Notes: generated by a model from the sequence alone, not told the origin. DNA of 64,000 bases from Paeniglutamicibacter antarcticus_C (GCF_039544305.1 NZ_BAABLK010000012.1:1-64000); one strand, 5' to 3'; counted from the stretch's first letter, positions 16,108 to 24,883 are shown. Made by a program: numbers and translations.

Positions 16108-16779
16108 AGTGACGCGCAGCTAGAAACCCAGAACGCCGGCCGCTTCATCGTCTTCGAGGGCGGTGACGGTGCCGGGAAATCAACGCAGGCAGCCATGCTC
16201 GCCGATACCCTGCGCAGCAACGGGCATACCGTGCTGCTCACCCGCGAGCCCGGCGGCACACAGATCGGTGAGAAGATACGCGCCTTGGTCCTTGACCACG
16301 GGCAGGGCACCGTAGATGCCCGCACCGAGGCCTTGATGTATGCCGCGGCCCGTGCCGCCCACGTCGAACAGGTCATCCGTCCCGCGCTTGCGGCTGGAAC
16401 CATGGTCATCTGCGACCGCTTCGTCGATTCCTCCCTGGCCTACCAAGGCATCGGCCGGGCACTGGGTGAGGATGCCGTGCGTTTGATCAACGATTTCGCC
16501 ACCGGCGGGCTGTGCCCGGACCTGACGGTGCTTTTGGATGTCAGCCCCGCGGACGGCCGGTCCCGGCGCACGGTCGGTGCCGATGGCGCACCGCTGGTCG
16601 AGGACCGGTTGGAGTCCGAGCCCGACGAGTTCCACTCCCGCATCCGCGATGCCTTTATCCTGCTGGCATCGCGAAACCCGCAGCGCTACCTGGTGCTGGA
16701 TGCAGCCACCGAGGTCTCCACGCTGGCCACCGGCATCAGCGCTGCCCTGGACGCGTTGCTCGACGGGCTGGAGGCCTGA
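16105..16779 (+). CDS. tmk: Thymidylate kinase
   Basis: 224 residues, phosphorylating dTMP to dTDP for DNA synthesis. The P-loop FEGGDGAGKST is near residue 17, the DRF motif is ICDRFVDSSLAYQG and the lid region follows (RSRRTVGADGAPLVEDRLE). Length and motif order are typical. The start chosen is GTG at 16105, 7 nt after a TAGGCT hexamer; GTG at 16099 would add only two residues. holB begins 2 nt after the stop, so the two replication genes form an operon. Confidence 0.95.
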   Translation: MSDAQLETQNAGRFIVFEGGDGAGKSTQAAMLADTLRSNGHTVLLTREPGGTQIGEKIRALVLDHGQGTVDARTEALMYAAARAAHVEQVIRPALAAGTMVICDRFVDSSLAYQGIGRALGEDAVRLINDFATGGLCPDLTVLLDVSPADGRSRRTVGADGAPLVEDRLESEPDEFHSRIRDAFILLASRNPQRYLVLDAATEVSTLATGISAALDALLDGLEA

Positions 16780-16781
16780 GC

Positions 16782-17930
16782 ATGAGCGTCTGGGATGACC
16801 TGCCGGGGCAGGAAAAGACCATCACCGCGCTGCGCCGCGCCGTCGCGGAGGGAAACCCCGCCCACGCATGGCTGTTCACCGGCCCCCCGGGCTCGGGCCG
16901 CTCGAACGCCGCCCGCGCCTTTGCCGCTGCCCTGCAATGCCAGCTGCCCGATCCGGCGATGCGCGGCTGCGGTGAATGCAAGGCATGCGTGACGGTGCTG
17001 GCCGGAACCCACCCGGATGTCGCCCTGATCGCCACCGAGAAGGTCAACTACCAGATCGAGGACGTCCGCGAGCTGATCACCAAGGCCCAGGACCGGCCCT
17101 CCACCGCGCCCTGGCGGGTGATCATCGTCGAGGATGCGGACCGGATGACCGAGCGCACCACCAACGTGTTGCTCAAGTCCATCGAGGAGCCGCCTCCACA
17201 CACCGTATGGATCCTGTGCGCCCCCTCCCCGGCAGATGTGCTGGTGACCATCCGCTCGCGCTGCCGCTCGGTGTCCCTGGCGGTTCCCAACCGGGCCGCC
17301 GTGGCCGAGTTGCTGGTGCGCCGCGACGGGCTCACCGCCGAACAGGCCGAATTTGCCGCGCGCGTCTCCCAGTCGCACATCGGCATTGCACGCCGGCTGG
17401 CCCGCGACGAGGAAGCACGGCGCCGTCGCGATAGGACCGTGCGCCTGCCGCTGCGCATCCGCTCGGTCTCCGACGCCGTGATGGCTGCGGCCGAGCTCGT
17501 GGAGCTTTCCACCGCCGAGGCCACCGCGTCCTCCACTGAGCGTTCGGAAGCGGAGGCCACCGCACTGCGCACCGCACTTGGCCTCGCCACAGATTCCCCG
17601 GTCCCGCCCCAGCAACGCAGCCAGTTCAAGGCGCTCGAAGAGAACGCCAAACGCCGTGCCCGGCGTTCGACCCATGATGCGCTGGACCGCTCGCTGATCG
17701 ACATGACGACGTTCTTCCGCGACGTGCTGGTGTTGCAGCTGCGTAGCGGCACCGACCTGGTCAACGACTACCTCAGCGACAACCTCCATGCCTACGCCAA
17801 CGCCTCACGGCCCGAGGCCACGGTGGCGAAGATCGATGCCATTGCGCAGGCCAGGGTGCGCATCGGCGCCAACGTGGCCCCGCTGCTGGCCATCGAGGCC
17901 ATGATGCTCGCACTGCGTCCGACCAAGTAA
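16782..17930 (+). CDS. holB: DNA polymerase III subunit delta'
   Basis: 382 residues, clamp-loader subunit of the AAA+ type. The P-loop is GPPGSGRSN with Arg in place of the catalytic Lys, as expected for the non-hydrolysing delta-prime subunit. The zinc module includes CGECKAC, followed by THPDV, VEDADRMTERTTNVLLKSIEEPP and IRSRCR. The C-terminal region is helical and carries a Glu/Ala/Thr-rich insertion around 245-300. GGAGG precedes the ATG at 16782. It follows tmk directly, a pairing found in many bacteria. Confidence 0.93.
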   Translation: MSVWDDLPGQEKTITALRRAVAEGNPAHAWLFTGPPGSGRSNAARAFAAALQCQLPDPAMRGCGECKACVTVLAGTHPDVALIATEKVNYQIEDVRELITKAQDRPSTAPWRVIIVEDADRMTERTTNVLLKSIEEPPPHTVWILCAPSPADVLVTIRSRCRSVSLAVPNRAAVAELLVRRDGLTAEQAEFAARVSQSHIGIARRLARDEEARRRRDRTVRLPLRIRSVSDAVMAAAELVELSTAEATASSTERSEAEATALRTALGLATDSPVPPQQRSQFKALEENAKRRARRSTHDALDRSLIDMTTFFRDVLVLQLRSGTDLVNDYLSDNLHAYANASRPEATVAKIDAIAQARVRIGANVAPLLAIEAMMLALRPTK

Positions 17931-17979
17931 TCCCCTCCGGGAAACCCCGGAACCACGTCCCAAGGAGCCAGAAAAACGC

Positions 17980-19527
17980 ATGAGAGCATCCCGCCGCCCC
18001 CTGTCCGCGATCGCCGCGCTAGGCTCGCTGGCCCTGCTGCTGGGAGCATGCTCCACTGCCACCGCTCCGGCGTCGGCACCGGTCTCCGAGCCCGCGGCCC
18101 AGGCGCCGCCCAGTGGGCCCGCAGCAACCGTCCCCAAGGGGCTGGAGAAGTTCTACAAGCAAGACCTGGATTGGAAGCCCTGTGGAGGCGTGCTGCAATG
18201 CACCGAACTGGAAGTCCCCATGGACTATGCCAACCCGGACGCTAAGAAGATGACCCTCGCGCTGAACAAGCGCCCCGGCGGGAAGTCCGCCATTGGTTCA
18301 TTGCTCGTGAACCCCGGAGGGCCTGGCGCCTCGGGCCTTGAATTCGCGCGCGAAGGCGTCCCCGCATCGTTCGGGCTGAAACTTCAACGCGACTTTGACA
18401 TCATCGGATTCGACCCCCGCGGAGTCGGCTCATCCACACCCGTGAAATGCCAGAACCCCGAGGAACAAGACGCCAGCCGGCAGGAGCAATTCGATCCCAG
18501 CACCGATGCGGACCTGGAAACCATGCGCAAGGCGGCCGCCAAGGACGCAGAGCTGTGCGCCAAGCGCACCGGCGCGTCGCTGGGCTTTGTCGACACCGTT
18601 TCGGCCGCACGCGACATGGACATCATGCGCGAGACCCTCGGGGATAAGACGCTGAACTACTTGGGCTATTCCTACGGCACATCGCTCGGCGCCCACTACG
18701 CGCAGCTTTTCCCGCAGAACGTCGGCCGCCTGGTGCTGGACGGGGCGTTGGACCCCACGCTGGACAACGACGCAATCACCCGGGGGCAGGCCGTCGGGTT
18801 CGAAAACGAAACCCGCGCCTATCTTCAGGACTGCCTGGATTCCGGGGATTGCCCCTTCACCGGAAGCCTCGATGACGCACTTTCCCAGCTGCGCGAGATC
18901 TTCGATTCGGTCGAGGCCACCGCGATGACCGGCAGCGACGGACGCAAGGTCCCGATCATCGACTTCGTCAACGGGTTCATCGTCCCTCTCTATGACAATG
19001 AAACGTGGCCGATGTTGACCGAGGCGTTGCGCGAGGTGGTCGCCGGCGACGTCGACCAAATCCAGTACTTTGCCGATCTCAGCGCCGGGCGCGAGGACGA
19101 CGGGAGCTACAACGGCAACACCACCGCCGCCTTCACCGCCGTGAACTGCCTGGACTACCCGATGGATGCACGCATCGGGACAATGCGGGCCGAAGCCAAG
19201 GCCTTGGTCGAAGCAGCACCCACCATCGGCAAGTACCTGGCCTACGGTCCAATCGGCTGCGAAGACTGGAAGTACCCGGCCATCGGCAAGCCCGGCGAAT
19301 TGACGGCCCAAGGCGCGGCACCGATCGTGGTCATCGGCACCACTGGAGACCCAGCAACACCGTATGCCTGGAGCCAATCGCTGGCCAAGCAGCTCGAGTC
19401 GGCCTCGTTGGTCACCTTCGAAGGCCACGGGCACACCGCCTACGGCCGTTCCAACGGCTGCATCTCCGAGGCCGTGGAATCCTACTTCATCGACGGGATC
19501 GTACCGGCAGACGGGCTGAGGTGCTGA
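17980..19527 (+). CDS. Secreted alpha/beta-hydrolase lipoprotein (tripeptidyl aminopeptidase-like)
   Basis: 515 residues. A lipoprotein signal ends LLLGAC at Cys24, followed by an Ala/Pro linker. The hydrolase domain has the oxyanion segment NPGGPGASG, the nucleophile elbow GYSYGTSLG, Asp in GTTGDPATPY and the terminal His in GHGHTAYG. This pattern is that of the Streptomyces SlpD/SlpE and tripeptidyl aminopeptidase family, which trims N-terminal peptides outside the cell. Substrate not provable here. The ATG at 17980 has AAGGAG about 12 nt upstream. The order holB, this gene, tRNA-Thr recurs in related genomes. Confidence 0.88.
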   Translation: MRASRRPLSAIAALGSLALLLGACSTATAPASAPVSEPAAQAPPSGPAATVPKGLEKFYKQDLDWKPCGGVLQCTELEVPMDYANPDAKKMTLALNKRPGGKSAIGSLLVNPGGPGASGLEFAREGVPASFGLKLQRDFDIIGFDPRGVGSSTPVKCQNPEEQDASRQEQFDPSTDADLETMRKAAAKDAELCAKRTGASLGFVDTVSAARDMDIMRETLGDKTLNYLGYSYGTSLGAHYAQLFPQNVGRLVLDGALDPTLDNDAITRGQAVGFENETRAYLQDCLDSGDCPFTGSLDDALSQLREIFDSVEATAMTGSDGRKVPIIDFVNGFIVPLYDNETWPMLTEALREVVAGDVDQIQYFADLSAGREDDGSYNGNTTAAFTAVNCLDYPMDARIGTMRAEAKALVEAAPTIGKYLAYGPIGCEDWKYPAIGKPGELTAQGAAPIVVIGTTGDPATPYAWSQSLAKQLESASLVTFEGHGHTAYGRSNGCISEAVESYFIDGIVPADGLRC

Positions 19528-19546
19528 GGCGCCCGCCCAGGTCGTT

Positions 19547-19574
19547 TTGACCGCTGCCGATACGCTCCTATAAA
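19547..19574 (+). promoter_or_regulatory. Promoter of tRNA-Thr
   Basis: -35 TTGACC (19547-19552), 16-nt spacer, -10 TATAAA (19569-19574), about 30 nt before the mature tRNA. Confidence 0.65.
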
Positions 19575-19605
19575 GTGATCACTTGTGGTGCTTGCGCGCC
19601 GCGGT

Positions 19606-19678
19606 GCCTCCTTAGCTCAGTTGGTAGAGCGTTTCACTCGTAATGAAAAGGTCGCCAGTTCGATTCTGGCAGGGGGCT
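19606..19678 (+). tRNA. tRNA-Thr (anticodon CGT)
   Basis: 73 nt cloverleaf: acceptor GCCTCCT/AGGGGGC, D-arm with AGCTCAGTTGGTAGAGC, anticodon loop CTCGTAA, T-arm with GTTCGATT. CCA is not encoded. Confidence 0.95.
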
Positions 19679-19690
19679 CGTAGTTCCGGC

Positions 19691-19726
19691 TGAAGGGCCC
19701 GTCACCTGATGGTGACGGGCCCTTCA
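19691..19726 (+). terminator. tRNA-Thr terminator
   Basis: Perfect 16-bp stem (19691-19706 with 19711-19726) around the loop TGAT, 12 nt after the tRNA. Confidence 0.8.
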
Positions 19727-19754
19727 GCGTTCGGACCAACGATCGGAACACCCC

Positions 19755-20258
19755 ATGCTACCCACGGAAGACGGAACCCGGGAAATGCTTCCTGAGCTGG
19801 AGCGGTTCCTGGAGGTCAGCGGCCTTTTGGCGCGTCGGGAGATCTCCGGATACGCACCGGATCCCCATCCCGAGGCCCGAGCCTATGCGGGGTGCAGTTT
19901 CCTCCTGACGGGAACCGACGGGGTTGGCACCCGCACGGTATTTCGTTCGGCGAAGACGACACCCACGAAACCAGGGCTCTTCGTCACCCTGTGGAAACGC
20001 GACAACCAAGAAGAGACCCGCCCCTACACCCCTGCAGATGGCATCGACGAGTTCCAGATCGCCGCATCCACGGACCTCGGGTACGGATTTTTCACTTTCA
20101 CCGCGGGAAACCTCGCGGAGCATGGCGTCCTTTCGACCGCCTCCAAACCCGGGAAACGTGGTTTCAGGCTCTACACGCCCTGGGACACCGGGCTGAACGC
20201 GAATGCAGAAAAATCCCGGCATTGGCAGCGCAGCTACTTCACCGTGGTGAATGGATAG
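19755..20258 (+). CDS. MepB family protein
   Basis: 167 residues resembling MepB, the uncharacterised protein encoded with the MepA efflux pump in Staphylococcus aureus. The family core FRSAKTTPTKPGLFVTLWKR is followed by PYTPADGIDEFQI, GFFTFTAGNLAEHGVLS and a C-terminal RLYTPWD segment. The function of MepB is unknown; no efflux gene is nearby. I see no Shine-Dalgarno before the ATG at 19755. The gene follows tRNA-Thr and precedes a decayed acetyltransferase after 9 nt. Confidence 0.75.
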   Translation: MLPTEDGTREMLPELERFLEVSGLLARREISGYAPDPHPEARAYAGCSFLLTGTDGVGTRTVFRSAKTTPTKPGLFVTLWKRDNQEETRPYTPADGIDEFQIAASTDLGYGFFTFTAGNLAEHGVLSTASKPGKRGFRLYTPWDTGLNANAEKSRHWQRSYFTVVNG

Positions 20259-20267
20259 TCTTTTTCC

Positions 20268-20836
20268 ATGGTGAAATTCTCGCTGCACTCCGCGAACCTG
20301 GATTTGGTCCCTACGGCGCCTGAAGACCTGGAGGCGGTCTTTGCCGCATGCCAGGATCCCGAGATCCAGCGTTGGGTACCGATCCCGGTTCCCTATTTGC
20401 GTAAGCACGCCCTCGAGTACCTAACCACGCACACCGACAAGACGTGGGACGAAGGCACCGAGTACACCTGGACCCTCCGCACCGATGGCAAGCTGGCCGG
20501 GGTCGTGGACCTTTACCGGTTGGGCAATGGATCCGGTGACCTTGGATTCTGGATGGACCCGGCATTCAGGGGCAGGGGCCTGGTGACCGAGGCTTGCACG
20601 GCAGTGCTGGATTTCTCCTTGGCTGAAGCCCCGGAAGGCTTGGCCTGGTGCGTATCGGCTAGAACGCCTATGCGGGAAACTTCGGCTCGGCACGAGTCGC
20701 GCAAAAACTGGGCTTCCATTTCGAGGGAACCGCACGGTTGGGCGCTGCCTTGCGGGGCGAACTTCGTGACGATTGGGGCGGGAGCTTGCTGGCCAGCGAC
20801 GACCGCAGCCTCCAGGCTTGGCCGATCCCCAGCTGA
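20268..20836 (+). pseudogene. GNAT acetyltransferase, disrupted
   Basis: The first 125 codons encode a normal RimJ/RimL-like GNAT N-terminal part (SANLDLVPTAPEDLEAVF, GVVDLYRLGNG, WMDPAFRGRGLVTEA). Then the reading frame must change near 20646-20648, where one G appears to be missing. In the corrected frame a TAG codon (20660-20662) stands where families have Trp (…IG-W-NAYAGN), followed by the conserved NAYAGNFGSARVAQKLGF, ARLGA and DDWGGSLLASDD to a stop at 20834-20836. Two separate lesions argue for a true pseudogene. Without correction a 194-residue protein with an unrelated tail results. Confidence 0.8.
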
Positions 20837-20850
20837 CCAAAACGTGCATT

Positions 20851-20902
20851 AACAACGGATGGCTCCGGGAATCCTTGGGGATTCCCGGAGCCATCCGTTG
20901 TT
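20851..20902. terminator. Bidirectional terminator with perfect 24-bp stem
   Basis: Positions 20851-20874 and 20879-20902 pair perfectly around the loop TTGG, between the GNAT relic and the convergent aldo/keto reductase. Confidence 0.85.
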
Positions 20903-20939
20903 CGTCCCGTTGCCGAAATCGGCGACGGGAGAATTCAAC

Positions 20940-21785
20940 CTAGGAGAAGTCGCTGACTGCCGGATCGGCGGCGATGCGGCCCTCGGGGCCCTTGTCCAAC
21001 GCATTGATCGCGGCAACGTCCGAGTCGTCAAGTGTCACCTCGAGGCTGGCGAAGTTCTCCACAATGCGCGAGGAGGTCACCGACTTCGGGATCACCACGT
21101 TTCCCAGGGCCAGGTGCCAGGCAATGACGACCTGGGCGACGCTGGCGTTGTGCTTTTCGGCGATGGCAATCAGTGCCGGATCCTCGAGCAGTTCCTTGCC
21201 TTGGCCCAGGGGGGACCATGACTCGTGCAGGATTCCCTTCGACGCCTCGAACTCGCGCAATGCCGTCTGCGGGAAGTACGGGTGGGTTTCGACCTGGTTG
21301 ATCACCGGAAGCACACCGGTGGCTTCCCCGAGTTCGGCGAGCGCCTCGGCAGTGAAGTTGCAGACGCCGATGGACTTCACGCGGCCCGATTTCTGCAGTT
21401 CGACCAATGCCTTCCAGGTGTCCACGTACTTGCCCTGCTTGGGCTGCAACCAGTGGATCAGGTACAGGTCGAGGTACTGAAGGCCAAGGCGCTCCATCGA
21501 AGCGTCGAAGGCGGCAAGCGTTTCCTCGAAGCCCTGGTCGGCGTTCCAGACCTTGGTGGTGATGAACATGTTCTCTCGCGGCACCTCGGCGGCGGCAATC
21601 GCACGCCCCACACCCTCTTCGTTGCCGTAGATCCGTGCAGTGTCGATGTGGCGGTAGCCGGCGGCAAGGGCCTGCTGGACCACGTCGGTGGTCACTTTGT
21701 CTTCGACCTGCCATACCCCGTAGCCAAGCTGGGGAATGGTGTTGCCATCGTGGAATGTGAGTTCTGGGGAAACAAGGTTCGTCAT
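20940..21785 (-). CDS. Aldo/keto reductase (2,5-diketo-gluconate reductase type)
   Basis: 281 residues, a TIM-barrel NADPH-dependent oxidoreductase. The tetrad is complete: Asp in HIDTARIYGNEEGVG, Tyr in the same segment, Lys in ITTKVW and His in LIHWLQP. Cofactor-binding residues appear in PKSVTSSRIVENF. It belongs to the AKR5-like group that includes 2,5-diketo-D-gluconic acid reductases, but the true substrate is open. A short AGGA precedes the ATG at 21785. It is divergent from the sigma-factor gene. Confidence 0.88.
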   Translation of the reverse strand: MTNLVSPELTFHDGNTIPQLGYGVWQVEDKVTTDVVQQALAAGYRHIDTARIYGNEEGVGRAIAAAEVPRENMFITTKVWNADQGFEETLAAFDASMERLGLQYLDLYLIHWLQPKQGKYVDTWKALVELQKSGRVKSIGVCNFTAEALAELGEATGVLPVINQVETHPYFPQTALREFEASKGILHESWSPLGQGKELLEDPALIAIAEKHNASVAQVVIAWHLALGNVVIPKSVTSSRIVENFASLEVTLDDSDVAAINALDKGPEGRIAADPAVSDFS

Positions 21786-21918
21786 ATGCCCATCCTGCCA
21801 CCACGCATTGTGCTACAGGCCGCCTGCCCCGGGCTATCAGCGATCGGCGAAACAGGGAATATTCGGACTGGGTGTAACACTGCGTGCCCTTGGCGACATA
21901 AGGGGAGTATGGATCGGG

Positions 21919-22446
21919 GTGAAGACACTACCGCGGCCGGTGCCCAGCGCCGAGGAACGTTTCGCTGCCGTGCACTCGGTGTGCCATGACAGCGTCTACC
22001 GTTATCTTCCCCGGCGGATGATTCCCGCTCACTTGGCGGAGGACCTGACCGGCGAGGTGTTCATGATTGTCTGGGAAAAGGTGCTCGGTGGCATGGAGCC
22101 TGAAATCCCCTACGTCGTCGCGATCGCCAGGAATCTGCTGCGCAACGCCTACAGGACCTCGGCCAAGGCCGCGAAGCTGCGTAGCTCGCTGGCCCTGGCA
22201 CAACAACGCCCAACGGTTCAGGATCCCCGGATGGACCACGCGCTGGGGATGCTCAAAGAGGCCGGGCGTGAACTGCTCTTGCTCACCTCCTGGGATTCCT
22301 TCACCTCCGAGGAAATCGCGGTGATACTCGTCGCCGGTGCCGGGGCGATACGGGTGCGCCTGCATCGGGCGCGAAAGCCCTTCGCCAGAACCCTTGAAGC
22401 CCAATACACACGGCTTGGTTCCCCGGGAGAGGCGGTACAGCCATGA
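21919..22446 (+). CDS. ECF-type RNA polymerase sigma factor
   Basis: 175 residues with region 2 (about 15-75; RYLPRR, LAEDLTGEVFMIVWEK, PYVVAIARNLLRNAYR) and region 4 (about 110-160; LLLLTSWDSFTSEEIAVIL, AIRVRLHRARKPF). It is shorter than primary sigma factors and lacks regions 1 and 3, as ECF members do. The start is uncertain: GTG at 21919 follows GGGGAG by 11 nt; a TAACACT -10-like element lies at about 21881. The stop overlaps the next gene by 4 nt, so its partner is probably the membrane protein that follows. Confidence 0.82.
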   Translation: MKTLPRPVPSAEERFAAVHSVCHDSVYRYLPRRMIPAHLAEDLTGEVFMIVWEKVLGGMEPEIPYVVAIARNLLRNAYRTSAKAAKLRSSLALAQQRPTVQDPRMDHALGMLKEAGRELLLLTSWDSFTSEEIAVILVAGAGAIRVRLHRARKPFARTLEAQYTRLGSPGEAVQP

Positions 22447-23663
22447 ACACCATTCCAACCCCACCATCGAAAGGCTCTCTGGATCCATCCGCGGCGTCAA
22501 TGCTGCGCGGAAGCGATCCCTGGGATCCCGGACATGGCGAGTCACTTGTCCGCAGCCGGGCCCACACTTCCTCGATCCCCGGGGGAAGCTACGGTTCGGT
22601 GATCTCCCAACGTACTTCCCTTGCTTTGCAAACCTCCAGGAAGAACCTCCACATGGAACAGGAAACCGGTACGCGCCGCAGGACCATCACACGGCGTTGG
22701 GGCGCCGTCCTGGCGCTTGCCGCAGCCGGTGCGGTCATCGCCGGCGTCGCGGTGCTTGGCCAGGGCGGCAACTTCCCGCAGCCGGCGGCACCTGATGCGG
22801 GACCCACACCGAACAACAGCTACTTCAACCCCGACGACAGCGCGCAACTGGACAACTTCGTCAATGGCGGCGGCACCCGGCTCACCGGATGGTTGCGGGC
22901 CGCAACGCCTCAGGATCCCCAGGAGCTCCAGGACACCGGCTGGCTGCTGAACATCGCCGTGATGTCCGGCGGCAGCGATGAAAGCCATTCGCTCATGGAT
23001 CCCCCCGAATCCTGGGTTCCGATCGACCTTGCCGGACACGACGCCTCCAAGCTGGGCAACATCGCGCAAAACGGGCACCTTGTGGTCATCGCGGCCGAGA
23101 ACCCCACCGCGGAACTCATCACCCCCGTTCAGGGTCCTTACGGCGTCATGGTTTCGGACCCGCAGGAATTGGCCTCGGGCCCACTGGTCGGGGCCCGCAG
23201 CCTCAAGACCCTCAACGGCACCTACCTGCAGAAACCCGACCTCAACTACAACGGTGCGATGCTCGCCCAGTTTGCCACCTTCGAAATGGCATACAGCTAC
23301 AAGGAGGTCCCTTCGCGGGCACCTGCGAGCTTCAAGGCCACGGGATTCCGTTCCCACACCACCGCCGAGGCGCGCTCCTGCGTCGTTGCCACCACCGGAT
23401 CCGGCGACAAGGTCCTGTCCTTCCCCGCCGGCGCCACCGCCTCCACGACGATGATCGAGCCCAACGACCCGGACGACACCGTGGCCCGGAACCCGTTAAG
23501 GATCATGACGGGAAATGCGTGGTCCGGCGACGGGAAGGATTCGAGGTTCATCCTCGATACAGCCGATACCCCCTCGGCCACCATCAAGGGCTGGCCCACG
23601 GGCAAGAACGGAACCTGCGGTTCCTCCAGCGGGGAGATCGTGAAGTTCTCCTCTGCGCGCTAG
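22443..23663 (+). CDS. Membrane protein coupled to the ECF sigma factor (possible anti-sigma)
   Basis: 406 residues: a cytoplasmic N-terminal segment (1-82), one membrane helix (about 86-107) and a large extracytoplasmic domain with two or three Cys (RSCVVATTGSG, NGTCGSSSGE). Translational coupling to the sigma gene through ATGA and this topology suit an anti-sigma factor. However, no HxxxCxxC zinc motif is present, and the N-terminal part shows no clear anti-sigma domain. The outer domain has no family I recognise. It is convergent with the next gene. Confidence 0.6.
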   Translation: MNTIPTPPSKGSLDPSAASMLRGSDPWDPGHGESLVRSRAHTSSIPGGSYGSVISQRTSLALQTSRKNLHMEQETGTRRRTITRRWGAVLALAAAGAVIAGVAVLGQGGNFPQPAAPDAGPTPNNSYFNPDDSAQLDNFVNGGGTRLTGWLRAATPQDPQELQDTGWLLNIAVMSGGSDESHSLMDPPESWVPIDLAGHDASKLGNIAQNGHLVVIAAENPTAELITPVQGPYGVMVSDPQELASGPLVGARSLKTLNGTYLQKPDLNYNGAMLAQFATFEMAYSYKEVPSRAPASFKATGFRSHTTAEARSCVVATTGSGDKVLSFPAGATASTTMIEPNDPDDTVARNPLRIMTGNAWSGDGKDSRFILDTADTPSATIKGWPTGKNGTCGSSSGEIVKFSSAR

Positions 23664-23689
23664 CAGCGATCCGAAGGCAGGGTTGGCAC

Positions 23690-24169
23690 CTAGTGCTTGG
23701 CCAGTTCGGCCTCGGCTGCGGTGATGCCCTCACCGACCAGATCCGCACGCATCGCCACGTTCTCCAGACCGGCTGACTCGTAGCCCCAGCGCTCGCCATC
23801 CAAGCGTGCCATCGCGGCGACCTGTGCGGTCGTGGCCAGGTCGTTGGCCGCCTTGGAGAGCAACCGATGCACGGCGTATAGCTCGTGCGGGATGTCCTCG
23901 CCATCACTGGGGCATGCCCACTGGGCGGCGACACAGACCACGCGGACCCGGGACTGCAGCTCCGCCAAGTGGTTGGCGATCAAGATCAGCGCGTTGTGCA
24001 AGTCATCGTCCTCGATGCCTTCGAGAACCTGGTGCACCCGGTCAAGGGAGCGGCCAAACCTGTCGTAGGCGCGGCGCCACACTCCGTCGCCAAGCTCCTT
24101 GTTGTCGCGGCGTATGCCGCGTGCTGCGGAGAACAACCCCATGTACGTCTGTGCCTTCGCTAGTGCCAC
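23690..24169 (-). CDS. Conserved hypothetical protein
   Basis: 159 residues, mostly alpha-helical, without a signal peptide or membrane segment. Helices around 28-75 (RRAYDRFGRSLDRVHQVL, DDLHNALILIANHLAEL) and the Ala-rich C-terminal helix suggest a helical bundle; a lone pair of Cys lies at VVCVAAQWACPSD. I recognise no family. The start is GTG at 24169 without a clear Shine-Dalgarno sequence. It lies 66 nt after the bpa gene on the same strand and may share its transcript. Confidence 0.6.
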   Translation of the reverse strand: MALAKAQTYMGLFSAARGIRRDNKELGDGVWRRAYDRFGRSLDRVHQVLEGIEDDDLHNALILIANHLAELQSRVRVVCVAAQWACPSDGEDIPHELYAVHRLLSKAANDLATTAQVAAMARLDGERWGYESAGLENVAMRADLVGEGITAAEAELAKH

Positions 24170-24235
24170 GGGTTCACCGGGCAGGTGAGGGATACCAAGA
24201 GGACAACCTGGTTGTTCCCCTTTGCCGCTTTAATT

Positions 24236-24883
24236 CTAAAGGTACTGACCAAACCCGCCTTCGCTTTCCGGGCCTTGGCCCGGGGCCGCCGCTTCGGGGC
24301 CGGGGCCAAGGCCCGAGCCCGCCTGGGTCATGCGTTCGGGTTCGCCCTGCTCGTTGATCACGATCCCGGGGGCCACCTGGGTGCCCGGGGGAAGCTGTCG
24401 CATCGCCATGCGCTGGGCCAGTTGCTGGTTGGCTGCCTGCTGCGCAGCCATCGCCGCCTGCAGCCCGTGGAAAACCCCCTCGAGCCATCCAACCAGCTGA
24501 GCCTGGGCCACGCGCAGTTCCGGGGCAGAGGGAGTTTCCCCGTCGGCGAAGGGCAATCGGATGCGGTGCAGTTCCGCAGCGAGTTCCGGGGACAATCCAC
24601 TCTCCAATTCGCGCACGGAGCGCTCATGGATATCGGCCATCCGGGCACGGGCCTCGGCATCCAACGGTGCCGAGCGGACTTCGTCCAGCAGCTGCTTGAT
24701 CATCCCGCCGATGCGCATGAGCTTGGCCGGCTCACCGATGCTCGACACCTGCAGCTGGCCCTTGCCCGGCATTTGCTGATCTGTCCGGTTCCCTGACATC
24801 GTGCCGGGTCCGTCCCCCTCGGTGCATGCGGAGGCATCGGGTGCGGCGTGGGACTCCGGGCTCTGTTCACTGTGCTCGCTCAT
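24236..24883 (-). CDS. bpa: Bacterial proteasome activator Bpa/PafE (DUF2587)
   Basis: 215 residues. The central helical region (about 45-165) corresponds to the four-helix bundle that forms a dodecameric ring in mycobacterial Bpa: IGEPAKLMRIGGMIKQLLDEVR, LELxxGLSPELAAELHRI-like and QLVGWLEGVFHGLQA segments. The protein ends in GQYL, the HbYX-like tail that docks into the 20S proteasome and opens its gate without ATP. N- and C-terminal flanks are disordered. No proteasome genes lie in the window. The ATG at 24883 has a CAAGAT hexamer 6 nt upstream and a GGAG too close to be a normal site. Confidence 0.88.
   Translation of the reverse strand: MSEHSEQSPESHAAPDASACTEGDGPGTMSGNRTDQQMPGKGQLQVSSIGEPAKLMRIGGMIKQLLDEVRSAPLDAEARARMADIHERSVRELESGLSPELAAELHRIRLPFADGETPSAPELRVAQAQLVGWLEGVFHGLQAAMAAQQAANQQLAQRMAMRQLPPGTQVAPGIVINEQGEPERMTQAGSGLGPGPEAAAPGQGPESEGGFGQYL

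Noticed and set aside
16023..16409. Longer start for the PLP enzyme
   Set aside because: The extension would run antisense through tmk; TAACCT-7-ATG and the family start support 16022.
19606..19678. Integration (att) site at tRNA-Thr
   Set aside because: No second copy of the tRNA 3' end and no integrase lie nearby; the following genes look like ordinary chromosomal genes.
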